The notes under the pieces: generated by a model | What the model was told of the DNA's origin: nothing | Databases searched by the model: none | What the model saw: the letters and a program-made list of their open reading frames with translations, nothing else | In this document: positions 1-5,464 of the stretch, one piece after another | Layout of the letters: each line of letters opens with the position of its first letter | How positions within the stretch are numbered: the stretch's first letter is position 1 | DNA from: Burkholderiales bacterium | GTDB lineage: Bacteria > Pseudomonadota > Gammaproteobacteria > Burkholderiales > Burkholderiaceae_F | Direction: 5' to 3' | NCBI GenBank assembly: GCA_024641225.1 | Contig: JAHEDN010000191.1 | Span: 1-5,902, forward strand | DNA length: 5,902 nt | Made by a program: the position numbers and the translations under genes

Positions 1-247
1 AGACGATGTCGAACTCGCGCTGGTGCGCTGGCTCAACGCGCTGCTGGCGCAGGCACGGGAATGCGGCGCGGTGTTCTGCGGGTTCGAACTGCGACGCGAC
101 GGCAACCGGTGGCGCGGCACAGCCCGCGGCGAACCGTGGCGCGACTCGCATGAGCGCGGCACCGAGGTGAAGGGCGCGACGCTGACCGCACTGTCGGTGC
201 GGCGAGACGAGAAAGGCTGGCAGGCGCGCTGCGTGGTCGACGTTTAG
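1..247 (+). CDS. Archease, C-terminal part (5' end lies before the window)
   Basis: The reading frame is open from base 2 and ends with TAG at 245-247, giving about 81 residues of a protein that starts outside the window. The visible part matches the C-terminal half of archease: a helix with W-L-N-x-L-L, a beta strand (VFCGFEL), a GEPW turn, the H-x-x-GTEVKGAT strand, and the terminal VVDV, whose Asp is a usual archease metal-site residue. Archease is a small cytoplasmic Ca2+-binding cofactor that speeds guanylylation and multiple turnover of the RtcB ligase. The rtcB gene follows after 10 nt, which strongly supports the call and suggests one operon. The usual GTEIKAVTYH stretch reads GTEVKGATLT here, a modest divergence. 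The GTG at 23 is internal to the family alignment and is not a likely start. Confidence 0.9.
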   Translation, partial: DDVELALVRWLNALLAQARECGAVFCGFELRRDGNRWRGTARGEPWRDSHERGTEVKGATLTALSVRRDEKGWQARCVVDV

Positions 248-257
248 GGAGACTGCG

Positions 258-1691
258 ATGGATCTCGACAAGCTCGAACGCATCGACGAGTGGACCTGGC
301 GCGTGAAGCGCGCACCGGCTGCCGGCGGCGCCGAGGCACTGCTGTACGGCGACCGCGAGCTGATGGCGGCGATGGACGACAAGGTGCTCGAGCAGATCGG
401 CAACGTTGCGCGATTGCCCGGCCTGGTCGGCGCCGCGATGGCTATGCCGGATGCCCACTGGGGCTACGGCTTTCCGATCGGCGGCGTGGCAGCGTTCGAC
501 CCCGACCAGGGCGGCATCATTTCCGCCGGCGGGGTGGGCCTCGACATCTCCTGCGGCATCCGCTGCCTGCGCACCGATCTCACGCTGCCGGAGATTGCAC
601 CGAAGCTCGAGCAGCTCGGCGAGCGGCTGTTCCAGACCATCCCGGCGGGCGTCGGCGTCGAGGGCGACCTGAAGCTGTCGGTCGACGAGCTCGACACGGT
701 GATGAGCGACGGTGCCGAATGGGCGGTGCGCCGCGGCTTCGGCTCGGGTGACGACCTGCAGTTCGTCGAGGAGCACGGCCGCGTCGGCGGCGCGGTTCCC
801 GACAACGTATCGCAGACCGCGAAGAAGCGGCAGCGCGGCGAGATGGGCACGCTCGGTTCCGGCAACCACTACCTCGAAGTGCAGGTGGTCGATCGCATCG
901 ACGACCAAGCCGCGGCGCAGGCCTTCGGCATCCGCGAAGGGCAGATCGTGATCTCGATCCACTGCGGCTCGCGCGGCCTCGGCCACCAGATCGGCACCGA
1001 CTATCTAGTGAGCCTGGCCAAGGCCGCGGGCCGGCTCGGCATCGCCCTCCCCGACCGCGAACTGGCGTGCGCGCCGATCGCCTCGCCCGAAGGACAGGCC
1101 TACATCGGCGCGATGAACGCGGCGATCAACGTGGCGCTGGCGAACCGCCAGATCCTCACTGCCATCACGCGCGAGACGGTGCACGAGCTGTTTCCCCGGG
1201 CGCGACTGGAAACGCTGTTCGACGTCTCGCACAACACCTGCAAGCCGGAGAACCACATCGTCGACGGCAGGCGCCGCCGGCTGTACGTGCACCGCAAGGG
1301 CGCGACGCGCGCGTTCGGGCCGGGCCATCCGGACCTACCGGCGCGCTATCGCGAGGCGGGCCAGCCGGTGATCATCGGCGGCAGCATGGGCACCGGCTCG
1401 TACATCCTCGCCGGCACCGCGGAGGCCGAGGCGCGCTCGTTCAGCTCGGCCAGCCACGGCGCCGGCCGCCAGATGAGCCGGCACCAGGCGCTGAAGCAAT
1501 GGCACGGGCGGCAACTGATCGACGAACTGCGCAGCCACGGCATCCTGATCCGAACGCGTTCGATGCGCGGCGCCGCCGAGGAAGCGCCGGGCGCGTACAA
1601 GGACGTCGACGCGGTGGCGCGCGCCACCGAAGGCGCGGGGCTCGCGCGACGGGTCGCATTCCTCAGGCCGAAGGTCTGCATCAAGGGGTGA
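258..1691 (+). CDS. rtcB: RtcB, RNA-splicing ligase (3'-phosphate/5'-OH)
   Basis: A 477-residue RtcB-family ligase. The family uses GTP and Mn2+, forms a GMP-histidine intermediate, and joins RNA 2',3'-cyclic-phosphate or 3'-phosphate ends to 5'-OH ends, acting in tRNA splicing or RNA repair in the cytoplasm. All signature motifs are present in order: MPDAHWGYGFPIGG (63-76), GVGLDISCG with metal ligands Asp96 and Cys99, GSGNH with His204, ISIHCGSRG with His235, DVSHNTCK with His325, GSMGTGSY (375-382), and SHGAGR with His400, the expected guanylylated histidine. The C-terminus (PKVCIKG) is also typical. The length is that of the long, archease-associated RtcB type (about 480 aa), not the shorter E. 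coli type (about 408 aa). The ATG start has GGGAG at 247-251, 6 nt upstream and overlapping the archease stop. No rtcA or rtcR is visible in the window. Confidence 0.98.
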   Translation: MDLDKLERIDEWTWRVKRAPAAGGAEALLYGDRELMAAMDDKVLEQIGNVARLPGLVGAAMAMPDAHWGYGFPIGGVAAFDPDQGGIISAGGVGLDISCGIRCLRTDLTLPEIAPKLEQLGERLFQTIPAGVGVEGDLKLSVDELDTVMSDGAEWAVRRGFGSGDDLQFVEEHGRVGGAVPDNVSQTAKKRQRGEMGTLGSGNHYLEVQVVDRIDDQAAAQAFGIREGQIVISIHCGSRGLGHQIGTDYLVSLAKAAGRLGIALPDRELACAPIASPEGQAYIGAMNAAINVALANRQILTAITRETVHELFPRARLETLFDVSHNTCKPENHIVDGRRRRLYVHRKGATRAFGPGHPDLPARYREAGQPVIIGGSMGTGSYILAGTAEAEARSFSSASHGAGRQMSRHQALKQWHGRQLIDELRSHGILIRTRSMRGAAEEAPGAYKDVDAVARATEGAGLARRVAFLRPKVCIKG

Positions 1692-1694
1692 GCC

Positions 1695-2324
1695 ATGGAA
1701 ATCCGCATTCCGCCCAACGACCTCCCCGGCACGCTGATCCTGCCCGCGCAGCCGCAGGCGGTGGTCGCCTTCGCGCACGGCAGCGGCTCGGGGCGCTTCA
1801 GCCCGCGCAACCGGCAGGTGGCGGCACGGCTGCAGCAGGAAAAGCTCGGGACGCTGCTGTTCGACCTGCTCACCGAGGACGAGGCCGACGACCGCCGCAA
1901 CGTGTTTGACATTCCGCTGCTGGCGCAGCGGCTCGGTCACGCGATCGACTTCCTTCTCGCCCACATCGAAACGGCCGCGCTGCCGATCGGGCTGTTCGGC
2001 GCGAGCACCGGCGCGGCGGCGGCGCTGGTCGCCGCCGCGCAGAGGCCCGATCAGATCAGCGCCGTCGTTTCGCGCGGCGGGCGGCCGGACCTCGCCGGCG
2101 ATGCCCTGCCACTGGTGCACGCGCCGACGCTGCTGATCGTCGGCGGCGCGGACACGGAAGTGCTGATGCTCAACCGCGGCGCCGCACGCCAGATGACGTG
2201 CGCCTGCGAACTCGCCGTGGTGCCGCACGCGACGCACCTGTTCGAGGAGCCCGGCACGCTGGAACAGGTGGCGGAGCTGGCCGCGCGCTGGCTTGGAGGG
2301 CATTGCCCGGCGCGTGCAACCTGA
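1695..2324 (+). CDS. Alpha/beta hydrolase, dienelactone-hydrolase-like
   Basis: A 209-residue single-domain serine hydrolase with no signal peptide, so probably cytoplasmic. In order: a beta strand leading to HGSGSG (28-33, oxyanion region), RNRQVAARL, the LFDLLT strand (55-60), the nucleophile elbow GASTG with Ser104, the strand LLIVGGAD with candidate catalytic Asp153, and VPHATHLFEEPG with candidate catalytic His181. The Ser-Asp-His triad therefore looks complete. This is the small dienelactone-hydrolase-like family; members can be fused to or encoded near phosphoribosyltransferases and stress genes (family knowledge). The substrate is unknown. The ATG begins 3 nt after the rtcB stop, with the G-run AAGGGG (1683-1688) at the end of rtcB as the likely ribosome site, so translation is probably coupled to rtcB. 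It is the last gene of the operon, followed by the hairpins at 2373-2413. Confidence 0.88.
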   Translation: MEIRIPPNDLPGTLILPAQPQAVVAFAHGSGSGRFSPRNRQVAARLQQEKLGTLLFDLLTEDEADDRRNVFDIPLLAQRLGHAIDFLLAHIETAALPIGLFGASTGAAAALVAAAQRPDQISAVVSRGGRPDLAGDALPLVHAPTLLIVGGADTEVLMLNRGAARQMTCACELAVVPHATHLFEEPGTLEQVAELAARWLGGHCPARAT

Positions 2325-2360
2325 CGGCTGACCCCGGCGGCGAAGCACATCCACCACCGC

Positions 2361-2421
2361 TTGCCCTCACCCGGCGCTTCGCGCCACTCTCTCCCGCTGA
2401 TGCGGGAGAGAGTTAGCGGGG
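2361..2421. repeat. REP-like intergenic element with two abutting hairpins
   Basis: The 115-nt gap between the convergent hydrolase and stress-protein genes holds CCCTCACCC, then a perfect 5-bp stem with a 3-nt loop (GGCGC 2373-2377, GCGCC 2381-2385), directly abutted by a perfect 12-bp stem with a 4-nt loop (2386-2397 with 2402-2413). The combination of CCCTCACCC with CTCTCCCGC...GCGGGAGAG resembles the dispersed REP-type palindromes common between genes in proteobacterial genomes (from general knowledge). Only one copy lies in this window, so its repeat status is inferred. Confidence 0.6.
2386..2413. terminator. Probable bidirectional terminator hairpin between convergent genes
   Basis: The perfect 12-bp stem ACTCTCTCCCGC / GCGGGAGAGAGT around a TGAT loop lies 61 nt after the hydrolase stop and 26 nt after the stress-protein stop. 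Being symmetric and strong, it can fold in transcripts from either side. There is no clear U-run on either side, so it is not a textbook intrinsic terminator and may act as a transcription barrier or a 3'-end stabiliser. A smaller stem, GGCCA-TCG-TGGCC (2428-2440), abuts the stress-protein stop. Confidence 0.5.
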
Positions 2422-2439
2422 TACTTCGGCCATCGTGGC

Positions 2440-3333
2440 CTACGCCCGCACGATCAGCAGCGGCGTGTCGCACTTCGCGGCGATGCGCGTCGCCACCGAG
2501 CCGAGCACGGCGGTCTTGAAGCCGCCGTAGCCGTGCGAACCGACCAGCAGCACGTCGAGGTTCTTTTTCGCGTAGGCGGCGATCTCGTCGCCGGGCATTC
2601 CGACCAGCCGGACATCGTCGGCCCTTGCCTTGCTCTTTTCGAACAGCTTGCGCGCCGGCGCGACAGCCTTCTCGAAGTCCCTGTCCTGCAGGAGCTTGAT
2701 CTCCTGCTCGGAATAGGTCGGCACGGCGACGCCGCCGAGATCGGCGACCACCGGCATCACGAAGTCGGGCACCGCGTGCACCAGCGTCATGCGCGCACCG
2801 GCGCCGAAGAGGCTCCGGTGGCGCAAGGCGAACTTCACCGCGGCCAGCCCGAACTTGCTGCCGTCCACTGCAATACCGGTCCTGAGCACGTCGCCGCGCG
2901 GCGGGCGCAGCGCCCGCAGCACCAGCACCGGCCGCTTGCTCCGCGCCAGCACGCCATGAGTCACCGAGCCGAACAGCAGGCCCTTTAATTCCGAGTAACC
3001 GTGCGCGCCGAGCACGATCAGGTCGGCCTTGAGGTTGTCGGCGACCTGCGCGATCCGCTCGGCCGGGTGGCCGCTTTCGACGTGCATCTCGGCAGGGATG
3101 CCGGCCTTGGCGAGCGCCTTGCGCGCTGGTTCCAGCACGGCCTCGGCCTCTGTCTGGTAGATGCGACGCGTCAGTTCGCGGCCAAGCCGCGCGGCCGCCA
3201 TGCGCGCGATCATCGGCTGCACGTTGAGCACATGCATTTCCGGCTCCGCGCCGATCAGCGTGCTGCGCGAGGCGAGGAAGGCCAGTGCCCGCTTGCTGTA
3301 TTCGCTGCCATCGAGCGGTACGAGGATCCTCAT
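2440..3333 (-). CDS. Universal stress protein with two tandem UspA domains
   Basis: A 297-residue cytoplasmic protein made of two UspA domains, about 1-147 and 150-297. Domain 1 opens with MRILVPLDGSEYSKRAL and has the ATP-binding signature G-x2-G-x9-G-S at Gly109, Gly112, Gly122 and Ser123 (GAHGY...FGSV). Domain 2 opens with TGIAVDGSK and has the same signature at Gly265, Gly268, Gly278 and Ser279 (GSHGY...LGSV). Both domains therefore look ATP-binding, which is not always true of tandem Usp proteins. Usp proteins help survival in starvation, redox or anaerobic stress; the partner is unknown. The start is chosen because the ATG at 3333 begins the first Usp strand and has AAGGAG 8 nt upstream; the open frame continues upstream but without family similarity. 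It is divergent from the patatin gene and convergent with the rtcB operon. Confidence 0.95.
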   Translation of the reverse strand: MRILVPLDGSEYSKRALAFLASRSTLIGAEPEMHVLNVQPMIARMAAARLGRELTRRIYQTEAEAVLEPARKALAKAGIPAEMHVESGHPAERIAQVADNLKADLIVLGAHGYSELKGLLFGSVTHGVLARSKRPVLVLRALRPPRGDVLRTGIAVDGSKFGLAAVKFALRHRSLFGAGARMTLVHAVPDFVMPVVADLGGVAVPTYSEQEIKLLQDRDFEKAVAPARKLFEKSKARADDVRLVGMPGDEIAAYAKKNLDVLLVGSHGYGGFKTAVLGSVATRIAAKCDTPLLIVRA

Positions 3334-3341
3334 CGTTGTTT

Positions 3342-3347
3342 CTCCTT
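3342..3347 (-). promoter_or_regulatory. Ribosome binding site of the universal stress protein gene
   Basis: On the minus strand AAGGAG lies 8 nt before the ATG at 3333. It is the strongest Shine-Dalgarno in the window and settles the start of this gene against the much longer open frame that runs upstream to 3849. Confidence 0.8.
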
Positions 3348-3374
3348 GTGCGCCACGGGCAAGGCGCCAATTGC

Positions 3375-3380
3375 ACATTA
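3375..3380 (-). promoter_or_regulatory. Candidate -10 element for the stress-protein gene
   Basis: The minus strand reads TAATGT here, a weak match to TATAAT, in a small AT-richer patch. Its distance from the FNR-like box centred at 3428.5 puts the box near -61, the class I position for FNR/CRP-type activators. No good -35 hexamer is seen at the usual spacing, which would fit an activator-dependent promoter. The call rests on geometry and a weak hexamer. Confidence 0.25.
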
Positions 3381-3419
3381 CGCCGGCATGGCGACGCCGG
3401 CATCTGCCCTGCATCGCTC

Positions 3420-3446
3420 CGATGACGCAGGTCAACTGCGTCATCG
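3420..3446. promoter_or_regulatory. Perfect 11-bp inverted repeat in the divergent promoter region
   Basis: CGATGACGCAG (3420-3430) and CTGCGTCATCG (3436-3446) are exact reverse complements around GTCAA. The element lies between the divergent stress-protein and patatin genes, 87 nt from the first start and 49 nt from the GTG of the second. Its position suits a dimeric regulator's operator shared by both genes; a hairpin in a long leader is the alternative. The regulator is not encoded in the window. Confidence 0.5.
3422..3435. promoter_or_regulatory. Candidate FNR/ANR-family binding site
   Basis: The minus strand reads TTGAC-CTGC-GTCAT. Against the relaxed FNR/ANR pattern TTGAY-N4-RTCAA this matches 9 of 10 defined positions; against strict TTGAT-N4-ATCAA it matches 7 of 10. 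Universal stress protein genes are known ANR/FNR targets in Pseudomonas, which fits the neighbour. The site overlaps the left arm and loop of the 11-bp inverted repeat, so it may instead be a by-product of that palindrome. Confidence 0.4.
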
Positions 3447-3456
3447 CGCCGGCTCC

Positions 3457-3462
3457 TAAATT
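3457..3462 (+). promoter_or_regulatory. Candidate -10 element for the patatin gene
   Basis: TAAATT matches TATAAT at 4 of 6 positions and lies in one of the few AT-rich patches of the window. It would start transcription near 3469-3470 and put the FNR-like box centre at about -41, the class II activator position. There is no convincing -35 hexamer. The call rests on weak sequence similarity and spacing. Confidence 0.3.
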
Positions 3463-3494
3463 GAATTCGGTCAAGAGGGCGCGAGGCGACGAGA

Positions 3495-4457
3495 GTGAAC
3501 GCAGCACCACGCAGTCGTGACGGATCGATGCGCATCCTGGCGCTGGCCGGCGGCGGCTATCTCGGCCTGTACACGGCGACGGTGCTGGCCGAACTGGAGA
3601 AGCGGCTCGGCGAGCCGCTCGGCCGGCGCTTCGACCTGATCGCGGGCACGTCGGTCGGCGCGATCGCCGCGCTGGCGCTGGCCTTCGAGGTGCCGATGCA
3701 GCGCGTGGTGCGCCTGTTCCAGGTCCGCGGCACCGAAGTGTTCTCCCCCCGCGCCCGCCCGCGGGGCACCGTGACGCGATTGCTCGACCTGTCGCGCTCG
3801 GTGCTCGGCCCGAAGTACTCGGGCGCGGCGCTGCGCGAACTGCTGGCACGCGACTTCGGGCGGCGCACGCTCGGCGAAGCGCTGCACAACCTGGTCATCC
3901 CGGCCGTCGACATCACGCGCAGCCACACCAAGGTGTTCAAGACGCCGCATACCGAGGAATCGACCGGCGACGAGGAACTGGCCGCGGTCGACGTGGCAAT
4001 GGCCGCCTGCGCCGCGCCGGCCTACTTCCCCGCGGTGCGCATCGGCGATTCGATGTATGCGGACGGAGGCCTGTTCGCGACCGCGCCCGACCAGGTCGCG
4101 CTGCACGAGGCCCAGCATTTCCTCGGCGTGCCGCCGGAACGGGTGCGGATGCTGTCGGTCGGCACGGCCACCGCCCGCTACCAGCCGGCCGACAGCGTCG
4201 ACGAAGATGCTGGCGCGGTGGGCTGGCTCTCGGACGGCCGGCTGATCCTGACGCTGATCTCCGTGCAGCAGCAGCACGTGGAGGCGATGATGGAAGACCG
4301 TCTTGCGGACCGCTACCTGCACCTGGACGCGCCCTGGCCGCGCGACGCGGGGCTCGGCATCGACGTCGCGACCGAGGAGGCGGCGAAGACACTGATCGCG
4401 CTCGGCCGCGCCACCGTCGCCGAGGCCGATCCCGAGCGGCTGGCCGAGTTCCTGTAG
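3495..4457 (+). CDS. Patatin-like phospholipase, CapV-like
   Basis: A predicted lipid acyl hydrolase of 320 residues from the GTG at 3495, or 309 from the ATG at 3528. Counting from the GTG: strand RILALAGGGYLGLYTA (13-28) with the glycine-rich oxyanion loop, the nucleophile motif GTSVG with Ser53, the AAPAYFPAV segment (173-181), and the DGG motif with catalytic Asp190. The Ser-Asp dyad is complete. The opening strand and GLYTA helix resemble the bacterial patatins that include the cyclic-nucleotide-activated CBASS effectors CapV/CapE, but AGGG replaces the usual DGGG and no CD-NTase is nearby. No signal peptide or membrane segment is seen. Start: the GTG has GAGG 8 nt upstream; the ATG has only a weak GGA but lies exactly where most relatives begin, so either is possible. 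It is divergent from the stress-protein gene. Confidence 0.88.
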   Translation: MNAAPRSRDGSMRILALAGGGYLGLYTATVLAELEKRLGEPLGRRFDLIAGTSVGAIAALALAFEVPMQRVVRLFQVRGTEVFSPRARPRGTVTRLLDLSRSVLGPKYSGAALRELLARDFGRRTLGEALHNLVIPAVDITRSHTKVFKTPHTEESTGDEELAAVDVAMAACAAPAYFPAVRIGDSMYADGGLFATAPDQVALHEAQHFLGVPPERVRMLSVGTATARYQPADSVDEDAGAVGWLSDGRLILTLISVQQQHVEAMMEDRLADRYLHLDAPWPRDAGLGIDVATEEAAKTLIALGRATVAEADPERLAEFL

Positions 4458-4458
4458 G

Positions 4459-4472
4459 CGCGCTCAGGCGCG
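4459..4472. terminator. Short hairpin in the 17-nt convergent gap
   Basis: CGCGC-TCAG-GCGCG forms a perfect 5-bp GC stem with a 4-nt loop and fills almost all the space between the patatin stop (4457) and the phosphoesterase stop (4475). It lacks a U-run, so a terminator role for both convergent genes is only plausible. Confidence 0.3.
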
Positions 4473-4474
4473 GC

Positions 4475-5464
4475 TTACTGTCCCCAGTCGTGCGCCGCGA
4501 ACGCGCTGGCGAAAGCCTCGAGCTCGCCGGCGGCCAGCCGGTCAATGCCTGCCGCGCCGGCACGGCCGTCGCCGCCGAAGCGCCGGCACAGTCGATCGGC
4601 ACCGCGCGGTGCGTCCAGCGGCGCACGCACGCTCGCCATGTAAGTGCCATCCGCGCGTACCTTGAGGACGGCCGACGCGCTGCCCGGCGCGCGCTGGGCG
4701 AGCAGGTTGGCGAGGCTGCCCAGCACGCGCCGGCTCCAGCCTTCGTCTGGCAGGACGAAGACGGCGCCGGTGGCGCTTTCGCGGAACGGGGCCAGTTGCA
4801 TCGCCGTCGCCAGATCCGTACGCCGGCGCGCCGCCAGGTCGGTCACGATCGGATCGCAGCGGGCGAAATCGAGGGGATCGGCATAGGCGGCAACCCGCGC
4901 GTACAGCTGAGCGGGGGCAATCAGCACATCTTCGTTGGATTCGCCGTAGCCGTTGTAGTTGACCGCCTCGCCGAGTTCGCGCAGTTCCGCCAGTTCGCGT
5001 TCGTTCAGCCCCATCGAGGCGCCAAGCGCCTGGCCAACCGGCGGCAGGTTGTCGCCGAAGGCTGCCGCGACGGCCCAGCGCCTGTACTGGCCGCGCAGTT
5101 CGCGGTCAACGATCAGGCTGGAACAGACACTCGGCGAGGTGTCGATAGAGGCACTCAGCCGCGGGTGCTCGGGCACGATGCCGGCGTGGTGATGGTCGAA
5201 CCAGCGCACGGTTGCGCCAGCCGCCAGCAGCCGCGCCAGCGGTTCGCGGTTTCGAGCGAGCGAGATGTCGAACACTCGCAACTGAAGCCGCCTTGCGTCG
5301 CCTGGACTGACCTCGATACGCTCGAGCAGTGCAATTTCCCGCTTCAGACCAGTGACGACCCGCACGCGCCCAGGATCAGGACCTGGTTCGGCGAGCCGCA
5401 ACTGGTGAGCCGCGAACAGCCCGTCCGCATCACCGTTGAAAACATCGATCTCGATCGGTTTCAT
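4475..5464 (-). CDS. DHH/DHHA1 family phosphoesterase
   Basis: A 329-residue cytoplasmic protein. The DHH domain shows the metal ligands in order: FNGDADG with Asp12 and Asp14, VFDIS with Asp66, DHH at 90-92 (FDHHHAG), and AFGDN with Asp138. The C-terminal DHHA1 domain is recognisable at YMASVRAP (275-282) and RRFGGDGRAGAAG (294-306). DHH/DHHA1 enzymes (RecJ, NrnA, cyclic-dinucleotide phosphodiesterases) hydrolyse phosphoester bonds in nucleic acids or small nucleotides using Mn2+; the substrate here is unknown. The usual DHHA1 GGGGH reads GGDGR, so the substrate-contacting His is Arg301. The ATG at 5464 overlaps the upstream kinase stop as ATGA, with GGAAG 5 nt upstream. An open frame extends upstream of this ATG but overlaps the kinase gene and has no family similarity. 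It is likely translationally coupled to the kinase. Confidence 0.9.
   Translation of the reverse strand: MKPIEIDVFNGDADGLFAAHQLRLAEPGPDPGRVRVVTGLKREIALLERIEVSPGDARRLQLRVFDISLARNREPLARLLAAGATVRWFDHHHAGIVPEHPRLSASIDTSPSVCSSLIVDRELRGQYRRWAVAAAFGDNLPPVGQALGASMGLNERELAELRELGEAVNYNGYGESNEDVLIAPAQLYARVAAYADPLDFARCDPIVTDLAARRRTDLATAMQLAPFRESATGAVFVLPDEGWSRRVLGSLANLLAQRAPGSASAVLKVRADGTYMASVRAPLDAPRGADRLCRRFGGDGRAGAAGIDRLAAGELEAFASAFAAHDWGQ

Noticed and set aside
33..986. 317-codon open frame on the minus strand opposite archease and rtcB
   Set aside because: It is antisense to two well-supported genes, its translation is rich in Arg/Ala and has no recognisable motif; GC-rich third positions open such frames routinely.
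1335..2357. 340-codon minus-strand open frame opposite the rtcB 3' end and the hydrolase
   Set aside because: No family signal, wholly antisense to genes with complete catalytic motifs, and it crosses an operon junction.
3382..3401. GCCGGC...GCCGGC inverted repeat in the divergent region
   Set aside because: A 6-bp self-palindromic GC motif occurring twice is expected by chance at this base composition; not strong enough to list as a site.
2051..3535. 494-codon minus-strand open frame across the hydrolase end, the intergenic hairpins and the stress-protein gene
   Set aside because: It runs in a different frame from the real stress protein, translates through the REP-like hairpins, and shows no domain.
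3334..3849. Upstream extension of the universal stress protein frame
   Set aside because: The extra 172 codons run through the regulatory region and antisense to the patatin gene and have no Usp similarity; the ATG at 3333 has a strong ribosome site and begins the first Usp strand.
3471..4322. 283-codon minus-strand open frame opposite the patatin gene
   Set aside because: It is antisense to the conserved GTSVG and DGG motifs and its composition is that of a shadow frame.
3495..4457. A complete CBASS defence operon around the patatin gene
   Set aside because: No CD-NTase, E1/E2-like Cap2 or JAB-like Cap3 gene is present; the flanking genes are a universal stress protein and a DHH phosphoesterase.
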